A DNA stretch of 64,000 nucleotides from Sporolactobacillus nakayamae (GCF_900113325.1 NZ_FOOY01000003.1:407108-471107); one strand, 5' to 3'; positions 37,335 through 47,598 are shown, counted from the first letter of the stretch. The notes: generated by a model from the letters alone, not told the origin. Program-made: numbers and translations.

Positions 37335-37565
37335 TTATTCGCGGACTAAGAAACGTGTTTTAACCCTCTTAGCATGACCCGTGGCAGAAATGACCGTCCG
37401 TATTGCTTCGGCCACCTGACCGTGTCTGCCGATGATTTTCCCCATATCCGGTTTGTTCACAGTCAGAATATAGGTAACCTGACCAGGGATCTCCTGTTTC
37501 TCAATCTGAACATGTTCATGATCGTCAATGAGCGGGAATACAATGGCTTTGATTAATTCCTCCAT
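37335..37565 (-). CDS. khpA: KH-domain RNA-binding protein KhpA (YlqC)
   Basis: KhpA is a small single-KH-domain RNA-binding protein, partner of KhpB in cell-size control in streptococci. The 76-residue protein has the KH signature DMGKIIGRHGQVAEAIRTVI with the GxxG loop (GRHG). It follows rpsP by 20 bases and ends just before a terminator. Confidence 0.94.
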   Translation of the reverse strand: MEELIKAIVFPLIDDHEHVQIEKQEIPGQVTYILTVNKPDMGKIIGRHGQVAEAIRTVISATGHAKRVKTRFLVRE

Positions 37566-37585
37566 TTATCTGCCGCCCTTTGCTC

Positions 37586-37858
37586 TTATTTTTGCAGCTT
37601 AGAAAGATGAAATTTCTCCATAAGACCTTGCTTTGAGAACAGGTTGCGCACCGTATCAGACGGTTGCGCACCTTTCTGAAGCCAATCGAGCGCTTTTTCT
37701 TCATCAACAGTGAATGCTTTTGGTGTAACAACCGGATTGTACGTGCCGATTTCTTCAATAAAACGGCCGTCACGAGGTGCACGTGAATCGGCAACAACAA
37801 CTCTGTAAAAAGGACGTTTCTTTGCGCCCATGCGCTTTAAACGAATTTTAACTGACAT
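37586..37858 (-). CDS. rpsP: 30S ribosomal protein S16
   Basis: S16 stabilises the 30S body. The 90-residue protein has the conserved start [20 protein letters not shown], then [20 protein letters not shown] chose the ATG giving MSVKIRL behind AGGAGTTG; a longer reading adds 15 unrelated residues. It lies between ffh and khpA, separated from ffh by about 100 bases without a clear signal. Confidence 0.97.
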   Translation of the reverse strand: MSVKIRLKRMGAKKRPFYRVVVADSRAPRDGRFIEEIGTYNPVVTPKAFTVDEEKALDWLQKGAQPSDTVRNLFSKQGLMEKFHLSKLQK

Positions 37859-37957
37859 AGTAAAACAACTCCTAAATTTAATGTTTTTTTTGAGGGTGTT
37901 CAAAAAGTTGGGAATGAACGTTTATCCCATTTTTCAAGAATACTCTTCTAAATGGTT

Positions 37958-39301
37958 TTACATAAATGGTAAATTAAAAGGATTGCGCTTCTTGCCCTTT
38001 GTCTTGCCCATAAACTGTTTCATCATTTTTTTCATGTCTTTGAACTGCTTGAGCAATCGATTGACATCGGCGACAGATGTGCCGCTGCCAAGTGCGATCC
38101 GTTTTTTCCGGCCCGCATTGATGATATCCGGATCGTTTTTTTCTTGGGATGTCATGGAGCGAATAATCGCCTCAATTTGCCCGATTTTCTTCTCGTCAAC
38201 CTGCATGTTCTTCATACCTTTGAACTTATTCGCCCCAGGCATCATTGCAAGCAAATCTTCCAACGGTCCCATATTACGGATCTGTCCGATTTGATCAAGA
38301 AAGTCATCCAACGTGAAACTGGCGGAAAGCAACTTTTGCTGCATATCCTGCGCTTTCTCTTCATCAATCGTCGCCTGAGCCTTCTCAATGAGAGAAAGCA
38401 CATCGCCCATGCCTAGAATGCGCGATGCCATACGATCCGGATGAAAAGGTTCAAGTGCATCCATCTTCTCGCCCATACCCACAAACTTAATTGGGGTTCC
38501 GGTAACGGAGCGGATAGATAAGGCAGCACCGCCGCGCGTATCGCCATCAAGTTTTGTCATGATGACACCGGTCAAGTCGAGCCGCTCATTAAATGAGGTG
38601 GCTACGTTCACCGCGTCTTGTCCAGTCATCGCATCGACAACAAGAAAGATCTCATCCGGATGGCTGACAGCCTTGATTTGATCAAGTTCCTCCATGAGTC
38701 CTTCGTCAATATGAAGACGCCCGGCGGTATCAATCAAAATCAGATCATGATGATCCGCCCTGGCCTGCTCCATCCCCTGACGCACAATCTCGACCGGGCT
38801 TACTTGATCCCCAAGTGAGAAAACAGGAATATTCAATTGGCCGCCTAAGGTTTGCAGCTGTTTGATCGCTGCAGGCCGATAAATATCGGCCGCGATCATC
38901 AGCGGCTTCTTATTATGGGTTTTTCGAATATAATTGGCAAGCTTAGCAGCGGATGTCGTTTTACCGGCACCTTGCAGTCCGACAAAGAGCAGAACAGTCG
39001 GCGGCTTCAGAGCGAGGTTCAGCTTCGTTTGCTCGCCGCCCATCAGCTCGGTCAGTTCTTCCTGAACAACTTTAATAATTTGTTGTCCCGGAGTGAGACT
39101 TTTCATGACATCCTGACCGATGGCACGCTCCTGAACACTTTTGACAAACGATTTTACCACTTTAAAATTGACGTCCGCTTCAAGAAGTGCCAAACGAATC
39201 TCACGCGTCATCTGCTTGACATCGTTCTCAGAGACCTTGCCTCTGCCGCGAATCTTCTTCATCGTCGCCTGCAGTCTATCCGACAGACTTTCAAATGCCA
39301 T
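37958..39301 (-). CDS. ffh: Signal recognition particle protein Ffh
   Basis: Ffh binds 4.5S/scRNA and signal sequences. The roughly 447-residue protein has the N domain, the G domain with GLQGAGKTTSAAKLA (G1), DTAGRL (G3), TKLDGDTRGGAALS (G4) and the Met-rich M domain at the end (MKKMMKQFMGKTKGKK) with GSGTSVADVNRLLKQF. I chose the ATG giving MAFESLSD behind GGAAGTGAG. It follows ylxM by 12 bases. Confidence 0.97.
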   Translation of the reverse strand: MAFESLSDRLQATMKKIRGRGKVSENDVKQMTREIRLALLEADVNFKVVKSFVKSVQERAIGQDVMKSLTPGQQIIKVVQEELTELMGGEQTKLNLALKPPTVLLFVGLQGAGKTTSAAKLANYIRKTHNKKPLMIAADIYRPAAIKQLQTLGGQLNIPVFSLGDQVSPVEIVRQGMEQARADHHDLILIDTAGRLHIDEGLMEELDQIKAVSHPDEIFLVVDAMTGQDAVNVATSFNERLDLTGVIMTKLDGDTRGGAALSIRSVTGTPIKFVGMGEKMDALEPFHPDRMASRILGMGDVLSLIEKAQATIDEEKAQDMQQKLLSASFTLDDFLDQIGQIRNMGPLEDLLAMMPGANKFKGMKNMQVDEKKIGQIEAIIRSMTSQEKNDPDIINAGRKKRIALGSGTSVADVNRLLKQFKDMKKMMKQFMGKTKGKKRNPFNLPFM

Positions 39302-39313
39302 ACTTCTCACTTC

Positions 39314-39649
39314 CTAATCTAAATTCTCCAGTTCATCGATAAAAGAATCTAGTTTTTGGCTTTCTTCACTACTCATATGATCAGAAAGATCTCTCATTTT
39401 TGAAAGAACAGAAAGTCGAATCTCGTATTTATGAAACAGCCCTAACTTATCCTCGAACGCCTCAAGAGCGCTCTCAGCCCGTTTCAGGTTATCATAAACA
39501 GCTTGTCTTGTAACTTGACTTCTTTCCGCAATTTCACCAAGAGAAAAGTCATTGAGATAGTAAAGGTTCAAATACTCTTGCTGTTTTGGGGTGAGAAGCG
39601 GCTGATAAAAATCGTATAGGGCATTAACTCTCAAAACCTTCTCAAGCAT
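39314..39649 (-). CDS. ylxM: SRP-associated helix-turn-helix protein YlxM
   Basis: YlxM binds the SRP and stimulates GTPase activity in some Bacillota; encoded just before ffh. The 111-residue protein has the sigma-factor-like helix-turn-helix FSLGEIAERSQVTRQAVYD and the preceding LTPKQQEYLNLYYLNDF. I chose the ATG giving MLEKVLRVN behind AAGGGG. It has its own strong promoter. Confidence 0.94.
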   Translation of the reverse strand: MLEKVLRVNALYDFYQPLLTPKQQEYLNLYYLNDFSLGEIAERSQVTRQAVYDNLKRAESALEAFEDKLGLFHKYEIRLSVLSKMRDLSDHMSSEESQKLDSFIDELENLD

Positions 39650-39693
39650 AGCAAATCCCCTTGGTTGTAAAGGCATTTTACTTTACGCGATAA

Positions 39694-39722
39694 ATATTAC
39701 AGGTTTTTCTCGCATGTGTCAA
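39694..39722 (-). promoter_or_regulatory. Sigma-A promoter of ylxM-ffh
   Basis: TTGACA, a 17-base spacer and TAATAT read toward ylxM, with a leader of roughly 40 bases. The -35 box is perfect; the -10 box matches five of six positions. It lies in the 150-base ftsY-ylxM gap. Confidence 0.8.
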
Positions 39723-39801
39723 GTTATTCCCCAAATGCCGAAAACAGTAAAAGAAAAGCTTCATAAATGTCCAAATTCTAATCGATATCGTCTTCCATTC
39801 G

Positions 39802-40803
39802 TTATTCAAGATTCGCTCCTTGCTCGTCAGTCTGGAACAACTCCGAAAACAGTCCGTAAACGAAGGCATCCGCATCAAAAGTTTGCAGATCGTTAAGCTG
39901 TTCGCCTAGGCCTACTAATTTAACAGGTATGTCTAATTCATTGCGAATCGCAAGTACGATGCCTCCTTTTGCTGTACCATCTAATTTGGTAAGGACGATA
40001 CCAGTGACCTCTGATGCCTGTCGGAATAGTTTAGCCTGACTTAACGCATTCTGCCCCGTAGTAGCATCCAAAACAAGCAGTACTTCATGGGGTGCGCCGG
40101 GACATTCACGAGAAATTACACGTTTGATCTTCTCCAATTCTTTCATTAAATTAACTTTATTCTGCAATCGTCCCGCTGTATCGCAAAGCAGTACATCTAT
40201 TTTACGTGATTTCGCCGCTTGCATTGCGTCAAAGACAACTGAGGCCGGATCAGAACCTTCCTGATGCTTGATCACATCGACACCTGTTCGATCGCCCCAA
40301 ACCTGTAATTGATCAATTGCGCCGGCTCTAAATGTGTCGGCCGCCGCAAGTAATACGCTTTTCCCTTCATTCTTTAATCTGCCGGCAAGCTTGCCGATTG
40401 TCGTTGTCTTACCAGCACCATTGACGCCTACCATAAGGATGACTGTGAGTCCGGATGGATTTAAATTCAACCGGGTTTCTTCTTTATGCTTCGTCAGAAA
40501 TTCAGATAGGACTTCGACAATGACGTCCTTTAACATGTTGGTATCTTTGATATTACGCGTACGTGACTCATTCTTAAGCCTGTCAACCAGATCCATAACC
40601 GTTGTCATGCCGACATCAGATTCAATCAACAATTCTTCCAATTCATCAAAAAAATCTTCGTCTACTTTCCGATAGCGCTTGACCAAATTATTCATGCGTT
40701 CGGCAAATGACTTTCTCGACTTTGACAAACCATCTTTGAACTTGTCTGTAGCAGTATTTGTACTTCCGGTAATCCGATCCTTTAGTTTATTAAAGAAATT
40801 CAT
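39802..40803 (-). CDS. ftsY: Signal recognition particle receptor FtsY
   Basis: FtsY receives the SRP-ribosome complex at the membrane. The 333-residue protein has a basic, amphipathic N-terminus, the N domain, and the G domain with GVNGAGKTTTIGKLAGRL (G1), DTFRAGAIDQL (G2), DTAGRLQNK (G3) and LTKLDGTAKGG (G4). It lacks the long acidic A domain, as in Bacillus. It follows smc by 45 bases. Confidence 0.97.
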   Translation of the reverse strand: MNFFNKLKDRITGSTNTATDKFKDGLSKSRKSFAERMNNLVKRYRKVDEDFFDELEELLIESDVGMTTVMDLVDRLKNESRTRNIKDTNMLKDVIVEVLSEFLTKHKEETRLNLNPSGLTVILMVGVNGAGKTTTIGKLAGRLKNEGKSVLLAAADTFRAGAIDQLQVWGDRTGVDVIKHQEGSDPASVVFDAMQAAKSRKIDVLLCDTAGRLQNKVNLMKELEKIKRVISRECPGAPHEVLLVLDATTGQNALSQAKLFRQASEVTGIVLTKLDGTAKGGIVLAIRNELDIPVKLVGLGEQLNDLQTFDADAFVYGLFSELFQTDEQGANLE

Positions 40804-40848
40804 TTGTTCATCCCCTATCTTTTAGACTGAACCTACTATTACTGCTCA

Positions 40849-43800
40849 TCAACCATTACCTGCGGTCAGCAAATCTGTTGTCTCCTCCAAGCGCACAGAT
40901 ACAAGTCGTGAGATACCTGATTCCTGCATCGTGACACCATAGAGTACATCAGAACGCTCCATCGTTCCATGTCTGTGAGTGACTACAATAAACTGAGTTT
41001 CAAGGCTGAATTTTTTTAGGAAAGCTGCATATCGGTCGACATTCGCATCGTCTAAAGCTGCCTCCACCTCATCCAAAACGCAAAAGGGAACCGGTCGGAC
41101 TTTTAGAATAGCAAAGAGCAGCGCGATAGCTGTCAGTGCCCGTTCGCCACCAGACAAAAGAGACAGCCTCTGCAGCTTTTTACCTGGAGGCTCGGCCAGA
41201 ATGTCTACTCCGCTTGTTAGCATATTCTCGGGTTCAATGAGTTGAAGGTCGGCTCTTCCGCCTCCAAACAATTCGCGAAAGACACTTTGAAAATGTGTTC
41301 GTATTTTATTGAAGGTTTCGGTGAACCGTTGCTCAACGACTTGATCCATCTCTGACATAACATGGTTCAATGTATCTCGGGCTTTTAAAAGATCTGCTCT
41401 TTGCGTTGAGAGAAAATTCTTGCGTTCAAGAACGGTTTCGTACTCATCAATGGCACCAAGATTCACTGTTCCCATCTCTTCGATAGCCATTTTAATCAAT
41501 TTCACCTTTTTGCGCGCGTCCATTAGCTCCATTGTCAGCTGATAATTTTCTCTCGCCGCTTCAATTGTCAATTTATAGTCTTCTCTTAATGTATCCAAAA
41601 GATGGTCAAGCTGAACATCCATCCGTCCAAGAACCACATTTTCTTCCTGATACGCTATACTAACCTCGTTCAATTCAGCGCGGCGCTTTGACATTCTGGT
41701 TTCCTCGTCTGAAAGCGCGTGCTGCCGGTCATGGCGGGATGTACGCATTTTCATCAGTTCATCCATTAGTATTTCTTTTCTTGACTGAGCATCATGAATA
41801 CGTTGATCAAGTTGTTCAACATTTTCATGTTGGTTCTCAATTTCAGAATCAATTCCGTTTGCCGATGATCGAAGCGCCTCAAGTGATGATTCAAGTTCAC
41901 CGACCCTCGCCTTGGATTGCAGCGCTTTTTCTTCTTGGTGCGCCACAATTTGACTTTGCTCTGCTACCTTTACTTTTAGCGATGTGATTTCAGCCTGAAG
42001 TGCCTCTTTCGACGAATCAATATCCTCTCTATTCTTGGTCAGGCGACTGATTTGATCTGTGAGGCTCTTTCCCTTCTTCTCATTTTCGGAAACTTTGCCA
42101 TCAATTTCGCGGAGACGTGCTGTTATTTTTTCCTGTTCCGCATTGAAATCGCCATTCTCTCGTGTGAACAAATGATATTTCTCAAGACTTGCTGTCTCTT
42201 TAGTTTCAGCCTCTCGTTTTTGTGCTTCAATCTCGCGGTATTGATTCAGCGTTTCTTGCAGTTCCTGACGCACTTTCTCTGTTTCCATTTCATCGGCCGC
42301 AATTTGATTCTTGAGCTTCGAGAAATCGTGCTGAAGCTGCGCCCTTTTCTCCCGCATTTCCTTGAGCTGCCGATCCAGTTCATCGATCTCAGTGCTTCGA
42401 CCAATCAAGCTTGCCTGATGCTGCTTCGTGCTGCCTCCAGTCATCGCGCCGCCTGGGGCAACACTGTCACCTTCTAAGGTAACAATTCTATAGCGGTAAT
42501 TGATCTGACGGGCAATTTCATTAGCACCTTCCAAATTTCTCGCTACGATAACTGATCCCAGTAAAAAAGCAACGATCTGTTTATACTGCGGATCACAGGT
42601 AAGCAACTCGGATCCTGTACCGATAAAAGCAGAATGTCTCTGTAAACGGCTGCGTTCCGCCGGAGAAATCGATTTGGGCTTGATTACAGAAATAGGTAAA
42701 AACGTCGCACGCCCTGCTTTATTCCGGCGCAAAAACTGAATGGCCTGCCTTCCCGCAGACTCATCAGACACGACTACATGCTGCGAAGAACCGCCTAGAG
42801 CCGTTTCAATCGCTGTTCCATAGTCTTTAGCAACTTGGATCAGTTCCGCGACGGCGCCGTGAATTCCAGAGAGTCTTTTCCGGTTCTTCAGCACCATCTT
42901 GACTCCTTGATAATAACCGGCATAATCTTCCTTTAACGCCTCCAGCAGTTCCTTTCGAGAATGCGCCTGCTCGATAAAATGATTAATTTTATCAACTGCG
43001 TCTTTTTCCTTTGCGTAGCGATTTCTCTCTTCCTCCGAGCGTGATTGAAATGCTTCAAAGCGTTCTTTCAACACATTCCCATTGGCGCCTATTTTCTCAA
43101 GCTGCAACGTGAGCGCTTTTTTTTGCTCGCCCGCTTTTTCTGCCGCAGTTTTCATTTCTTCAGTGTTTGTCCAAATACGCTTTTTTTTGGACTCCAATAT
43201 TTTCTCTTGATCAGATAAATAACGTCGCTCGTTTCGCATCGATGCTTGCTGATTTAAAACTTCAATATAGTCCTCTTTCAATTGCTCAATCAATTCATCC
43301 AAATTTTGCTCAAAACTACCAAACTCTTTTTGCTTTTTTACTAGATTTTGCCGTATTTTCGTCAATGCGCTTTTTTCGGTTAGTTCGTTTTTGAGCGCCT
43401 CTGCACGTATGCGTTGTTCTTGGTTTAACTGCTCTCCTAAGTGAGCAATTCTTTCTCTTAATTCCTCCGCATTGCTTTGTGCGTGCTTATTACGCTCATT
43501 CAACACTTGTTTTGTTCCGAGCAGCTTCTCCAGCTGTTCCGCAGATTCTGCCCATTCCGTTTGTCTCACTTCAATTGAATGGTCAAGTTCTTCAAGTGCT
43601 GATCGTTTGGAACGATATTCTTGATCAAACTGCTCAATTTCATCGGTCAGCATCTTTTTCTTAAGAGTCAATGCTTCCACGCGTTTCTTTTTTTCTTCCC
43701 ATTGACCATGGAGGTCGTCTATATCATGTGCAAGCAGAGCAATGTCAACTTCCTCCAGCTCGCCCTTTTTCTCCAAATAGTCTTTGGCGATCGATGCCTG

Positions 43801-44421
43801 TTGTTCCAATGGATCAAGCCGAGCTTCTAGCTCATGAAGAATATCTTCGACACGATTCAGGTTGTCTTCAGATTCATTCAATTGTTTTTCAGCAGCCTGC
43901 TTGCGCAATTTGTATTTGAGCACGCCTGAAGCTTCTTCGAATATTTTACGTTTATCCTCTGCTTTACTGTTTAAAATTTCATCGATTTTCCCCTGACCAA
44001 TGACTGAATAGGCTTCTTTGCCTAATCCGGAATCCATAAACAAATCTACGATATCCTTCAATCGGCAGCTTTGGCGATTCAGCTGAAATTCGCTTTCACC
44101 CGAGCGAAACACTCGTCGCGTGACGCTGATTTCACTAAAATCCATAGCGATGTAGCGGTCGCTATTATCCAAGGTGAGCGTCACCTCGGCCATATTAACC
44201 GCTTTTCTCGCGTCACTTCCGGAGAATATGATGTCTTCCATTTTTGAGCCGCGCAATGATTTCGCCGACTGCTCACCAAGCACCCAGCGGATCGCTTCTG
44301 TAATATTGCTTTTTCCGCTTCCGTTAGGGCCGACAACAGCGGTCACACCAGGGACGAATTCTACAGATGTTTTGTTGGCAAATGACTTAAAGCCTGAGAC
44401 ATCTAATCGTTTGAGGAACAT
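40849..44421 (-). CDS. smc: Chromosome condensation ATPase Smc
   Basis: Smc folds and segregates the chromosome with ScpA and ScpB. The 1190-residue protein has a head with Walker A (GPNGSGKSNITEAIRWVLG), two long coiled coils rich in Glu/Lys/Gln around a hinge at about 510-650 (TALGGSSQHVVVSD), and the C-terminal head with LSGGERALTAIALLFAI (signature) and CVLDEVEAALDDANV (Walker B). ATG follows GGAGGGAATGGG. In B. subtilis rnc-smc-ftsY are co-transcribed; here a terminator separates rnc. Confidence 0.97.
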   Translation of the reverse strand: MFLKRLDVSGFKSFANKTSVEFVPGVTAVVGPNGSGKSNITEAIRWVLGEQSAKSLRGSKMEDIIFSGSDARKAVNMAEVTLTLDNSDRYIAMDFSEISVTRRVFRSGESEFQLNRQSCRLKDIVDLFMDSGLGKEAYSVIGQGKIDEILNSKAEDKRKIFEEASGVLKYKLRKQAAEKQLNESEDNLNRVEDILHELEARLDPLEQQASIAKDYLEKKGELEEVDIALLAHDIDDLHGQWEEKKKRVEALTLKKKMLTDEIEQFDQEYRSKRSALEELDHSIEVRQTEWAESAEQLEKLLGTKQVLNERNKHAQSNAEELRERIAHLGEQLNQEQRIRAEALKNELTEKSALTKIRQNLVKKQKEFGSFEQNLDELIEQLKEDYIEVLNQQASMRNERRYLSDQEKILESKKKRIWTNTEEMKTAAEKAGEQKKALTLQLEKIGANGNVLKERFEAFQSRSEEERNRYAKEKDAVDKINHFIEQAHSRKELLEALKEDYAGYYQGVKMVLKNRKRLSGIHGAVAELIQVAKDYGTAIETALGGSSQHVVVSDESAGRQAIQFLRRNKAGRATFLPISVIKPKSISPAERSRLQRHSAFIGTGSELLTCDPQYKQIVAFLLGSVIVARNLEGANEIARQINYRYRIVTLEGDSVAPGGAMTGGSTKQHQASLIGRSTEIDELDRQLKEMREKRAQLQHDFSKLKNQIAADEMETEKVRQELQETLNQYREIEAQKREAETKETASLEKYHLFTRENGDFNAEQEKITARLREIDGKVSENEKKGKSLTDQISRLTKNREDIDSSKEALQAEITSLKVKVAEQSQIVAHQEEKALQSKARVGELESSLEALRSSANGIDSEIENQHENVEQLDQRIHDAQSRKEILMDELMKMRTSRHDRQHALSDEETRMSKRRAELNEVSIAYQEENVVLGRMDVQLDHLLDTLREDYKLTIEAARENYQLTMELMDARKKVKLIKMAIEEMGTVNLGAIDEYETVLERKNFLSTQRADLLKARDTLNHVMSEMDQVVEQRFTETFNKIRTHFQSVFRELFGGGRADLQLIEPENMLTSGVDILAEPPGKKLQRLSLLSGGERALTAIALLFAILKVRPVPFCVLDEVEAALDDANVDRYAAFLKKFSLETQFIVVTHRHGTMERSDVLYGVTMQESGISRLVSVRLEETTDLLTAGNG

Positions 44422-44529
44422 CCCATTCCCTCCGTTTCATACCTATCGTTCGTTCATCATGATCGTTCCATATATTGATCTTCGTTCGTTCACTTTTGGC
44501 TGCTGCGCTCAACGTTGAGCGTAGCAAGA

Positions 44530-44574
44530 CGAGTAACAAAAACAGCCGAGAGCCCCGGCTGCTTTTGTTACTCG
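44530..44574 (-). terminator. Terminator overlapping the rnc stop codon
   Basis: A nearly perfect hairpin: arms CGAGTAACAAAAGCAGCCG and CGGCTGTTTTTGTTACTCG, one mismatch, loop GGGCTCT. The rnc TAA is part of the 5' arm. The inner GC stem followed by TTTTTGTT works as a terminator for rnc. The opposite strand reads similarly. Confidence 0.8.
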
Positions 44575-45296
44575 GCGAGATTCTTTAGCGCTTTGCGTGC
44601 GGCGCTTTGTTCCGAGTCTTTCTTTGAATGTCCCTTTCCCATTCCGATCACTTCGCCGTTCAGCAACACGTTTGACGTGAACTCACGTTGGTGAGCTGGT
44701 CCTTTTTCAGTAACTAACTCATAATCGAGTTCACCCAAATTATTTCGCTGAATCGTTTCTTGCAGCTGACTTTTATAATCCATCACATGGGAAAAAGAAC
44801 CGTCGCTGATCCTCGGGTAGACAACGGTTGTCAAAAACCGGTCGACTTCCGACAAGCCTTGATCGAGATACAAGGCACCAATAAAGGCCTCAAACACATC
44901 GGCCAAAAGCGAAGGACGTTGTCTTCCTCCAGTTACTTCTTCTCCGCGTCCCAGAAAAATCTTGTCCTCGAAGGATAATGAGGAAGCGAATTGATACAAT
45001 CCGGTCTCGCAGACAATTGCCGCACGAAGCTTGGTCATATCCCCTTCACTCAGATCCGGATAATGCTTGAACAGATACTGTGACGTAAGCAGTTCAAGTA
45101 CGGCATCTCCGAGGAATTCGAGCCGCTCATAGTCATCTTTTGATTCGCGACGGTGCTCATTCACATAAGATGAATGAGTGAATGCTTGTTTTAACAATTC
45201 TTCATTTTTAAATGAAAAAGAGAAGTCTTTAAGAAATTGATGAAGCCTCTCTGTAACAACTACTTCTTGATCTTGTACTTTCTTTGAACCTGTCAT
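44568..45296 (-). CDS. rnc: Ribonuclease III
   Basis: RNase III cuts double-stranded RNA, including rRNA precursors. The 242-residue protein has the endonuclease signature [14 protein letters not shown] and [12 protein letters not shown], then a double-stranded RNA-binding domain ([28 protein letters not shown]). I chose the ATG giving MTGSKKVQ, 7 bases from GGAGG; a longer reading runs back through the acpP terminator and is rejected. Its stop lies within a terminator hairpin. Confidence 0.96.
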   Translation of the reverse strand: MTGSKKVQDQEVVVTERLHQFLKDFSFSFKNEELLKQAFTHSSYVNEHRRESKDDYERLEFLGDAVLELLTSQYLFKHYPDLSEGDMTKLRAAIVCETGLYQFASSLSFEDKIFLGRGEEVTGGRQRPSLLADVFEAFIGALYLDQGLSEVDRFLTTVVYPRISDGSFSHVMDYKSQLQETIQRNNLGELDYELVTEKGPAHQREFTSNVLLNGEVIGMGKGHSKKDSEQSAARKALKNLAE

Positions 45297-45357
45297 GCCT
45301 GCACCTCCGCTAACTAAACCAAAATCCATTTTTCCATATATCCCCAAATAAATAAGA

Positions 45358-45395
45358 AGTCCCGTCATTATAAACGGATTTATAAAAACGGGACT
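45358..45395 (-). terminator. Terminator of acpP
   Basis: Arms AGTCCCGT and ACGGGACT with an inner TTATAAA/TTTATAA extension and loop TCCG are followed by TCTTATTTATTT on the minus strand. It begins about 13 bases after the acpP stop and separates the lipid cluster from rnc. Confidence 0.8.
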
Positions 45396-45408
45396 CATGG
45401 TTAGATTG

Positions 45409-45651
45409 TCAGGATTTGTGGTTCTCTATGTAAGATACGACGTCACCAACGCTCTGAATCTTTTCCGCATCTTCATCGGAGATTTCCAAATTAAATTCAT
45501 CTTCAAGTTCCATGACAAGTTCTACAATGTCAAGAGAATCTGCGTCCAAGTCTTCTTTAAACGAAGCTTCAAGTTTAACATCTGCTTCATCTACGCCCAA
45601 TCGGTCAACAACGATTTTCTTGACACGTGTCAAAACATCTTCATCTGCCAT
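45409..45651 (-). CDS. acpP: Acyl carrier protein
   Basis: AcpP carries the growing acyl chain on a phosphopantetheine arm. The 80-residue acidic protein has the DSL attachment motif ([18 protein letters not shown]). The ATG has GAGAGGAGGTGAAGAC. It lies at the end of fapR-fabD-fabG-acpP; a gene-free spacer of 166 bases separates it from fabG, possibly carrying its own promoter, though I see no clear boxes. Confidence 0.98.
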   Translation of the reverse strand: MADEDVLTRVKKIVVDRLGVDEADVKLEASFKEDLDADSLDIVELVMELEDEFNLEISDEDAEKIQSVGDVVSYIENHKS

Positions 45652-45817
45652 GTCTTCACCTCCTCTCGAGGGTATTTACAATTTGTAAAAAAGCTCATTC
45701 GCCCTTCAAAAGTAAGAAGGAACAAAATACTTAAGAAAATTTTCACTGATCGTGCATCTTTGGCAAAAAATCGTGCACTTAGCGAAAAGCCTCTATTCAA
45801 AGCATACCTAGACTATT

Positions 45818-46564
45818 TTATTGCATTGACATACCGCCGTCAATACTTAATGTTTGTCCGGTCATGTATTTACTGTCATCCGAAGCTAGAAATGCGACAG
45901 CGCCGGCAACGTCATCAGGTGATCCCAGTTGTCCAAGCGGGATCTCCTGTTTCATTTTATTCTTCACGTCATCAGACAATTGATCGGTCATATCCGTAAC
46001 AATGAAACCTGGAGCAACCGCATTTACTGTGATTCCTCGGGATGCCACTTCCCGCGCGGTCGCTTTTGTCAATCCGATCACACCAGCTTTGGCAGCTACA
46101 TAATTGGCTTGACCCGGATTACCTAATATACCTACAACAGAAGCCACATTAATAATTCTACCTTTTTTTTGCCGCATCATTGGACGAAGAACCGCTTTCG
46201 TAACCAGAAATACACCTTTGAGGTTTGTATTCAGCACCGCGTCCCAGTCCTCTTCTTTCATGCGCATCAGCAAACCGTCACGTGTAATGCCCGCATTATT
46301 CACAACAATATCTAGTTTTCCGAAATGAGCGATTGATTCTTTCACCATTTCCTGAACTGCTTTTTCATCAGAAATATCGCACTGCCAAATAAGTGCTTCG
46401 CTCCCAACCGATTGGATTTGAGCGGCTGTTTCTTCAGCACGAACTTTATTGCCTGAATAATTTACAATTACAGAGGCACCTAACTGAGCTAACTTAATGG
46501 CAATGGAGCGTCCAATTCCTCTGGAAGCGCCGGTGACCAGTGCTGTTTTTCCTTCGAGTCCCAT
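45818..46564 (-). CDS. fabG: 3-oxoacyl-[acyl-carrier-protein] reductase FabG
   Basis: FabG reduces 3-ketoacyl-ACP with NADPH in fatty acid elongation. The 248-residue SDR protein has [12 protein letters not shown] (cofactor), NNAG in [10 protein letters not shown], and the catalytic Ser-Tyr-Lys set (NVASVVG, YVAAKAG), plus the typical GMSMQ end. It follows fabD by 5 bases. Confidence 0.97.
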   Translation of the reverse strand: MGLEGKTALVTGASRGIGRSIAIKLAQLGASVIVNYSGNKVRAEETAAQIQSVGSEALIWQCDISDEKAVQEMVKESIAHFGKLDIVVNNAGITRDGLLMRMKEEDWDAVLNTNLKGVFLVTKAVLRPMMRQKKGRIINVASVVGILGNPGQANYVAAKAGVIGLTKATAREVASRGITVNAVAPGFIVTDMTDQLSDDVKNKMKQEIPLGQLGSPDDVAGAVAFLASDDSKYMTGQTLSIDGGMSMQ

Positions 46565-46569
46565 CAGTA

Positions 46570-47514
46570 TTATACACGCTCCTTCAGCTTCTCAGACACA
46601 TCAATCAAACTCTGTACATTATTGACCTGAAAAACTGTAGATTTCCGGTTAATCTTACGAATTAATCCTGAGAGCACCTTACCGGGGCCGACTTCAACAA
46701 AAGTATCGACACCAAGTTCAATCAGCCGTTCCACGGATTCAGTCCAGCGAACAGGCGAATAGAGTTGTTCAATTAAATGATCACAAATTTCTGCAGCCGT
46801 CTGCTCTTCTTGAGCCGTGCTGTTCGCGATTACGGGAATGTCGGCATTACGGACAGACAACGCCTGCAACACCGTCCTCATTTTCTCGGCAGCAGGTTTC
46901 ATCAATGATGAATGAAAAGGTCCGCTTACTGCAAGTGGAACCACTCGGCGCGCACCCGCTTCAGAGGCACGTTGTGATGCCTGCTCCACTCCGGCAACCG
47001 TTCCGGAAATGACAATCTGCCCCGGGCAATTTAGATTCGCGGTTTGTACGGAATCGCCTTGTTCAGAGACATTGGCGCAAATTGCTTTCAACTGTTCTGC
47101 TTCCAGCCCCAGCACTGCCGCCATCGTGCCTTTTCCGGCAGGAACTGCTGCTTCCATCAGTTTTCCTCTTTTACGTACCGCGTATACCGCATCTTCAAAA
47201 CCAAGCACACCAGCCGCAAATAATGCGCTGTACTCACCAAGACTATGTCCGGCAAGATAGTCCGGCTTAATCCCCTGCTTCTCCAGCAACGTGCAAAGCA
47301 CAGCACTTACTGTCAGCAACGCCGGTTGCGTATTTTCTGTCTTCTTCAGCGCATCATCGGGACCGTTCATAATCAGTTCTGTTAACGGAAAAGCCAAGCG
47401 CTGATCCACTGCTTCAAACATTTTTTTTGCTTCAGGATAAGCCTCAATCAGATCTGCGCCCATACCAACTGTCTGAGAGCCCTGTCCGGGAAAAACAAAT
47501 GCGATCTTACCCAA
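46570..47514 (-). CDS. fabD: Malonyl CoA-acyl carrier protein transacylase FabD
   Basis: FabD transfers malonyl from CoA to ACP. The 314-residue protein has [12 protein letters not shown], the active-site [10 protein letters not shown] and the His motif SGPFHSSLM. The apparent start is TTG, 10 bases past GGAGG; an out-of-frame ATG between them opens a 4-codon reading frame ending just after the TTG. In Bacillus plsX lies between fapR and fabD; here 84 bases without a gene separate them. Confidence 0.96.
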   Translation of the reverse strand: MGKIAFVFPGQGSQTVGMGADLIEAYPEAKKMFEAVDQRLAFPLTELIMNGPDDALKKTENTQPALLTVSAVLCTLLEKQGIKPDYLAGHSLGEYSALFAAGVLGFEDAVYAVRKRGKLMEAAVPAGKGTMAAVLGLEAEQLKAICANVSEQGDSVQTANLNCPGQIVISGTVAGVEQASQRASEAGARRVVPLAVSGPFHSSLMKPAAEKMRTVLQALSVRNADIPVIANSTAQEEQTAAEICDHLIEQLYSPVRWTESVERLIELGVDTFVEVGPGKVLSGLIRKINRKSTVFQVNNVQSLIDVSEKLKERV

Positions 47515-47598
47515 AATACATCAACCTCCGCGACCTAATTCAATACACTAGTTTTTGAAAATGTCTAAAGAAAAGGCGGAGGCAATTCACGTCGCCGC

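Noticed and set aside
45297..45398. 34-residue N-terminal extension of rnc
   Set aside because: It overlaps the acpP terminator and lacks family similarity, whereas the internal ATG has an excellent ribosome binding site.
45397..45999. Plus-strand open frame of 200 codons
   Set aside because: Antisense to acpP and fabG and runs across the acpP-fabG spacer; composition is Phe/Ile/Lys-rich as expected for a reverse reading.
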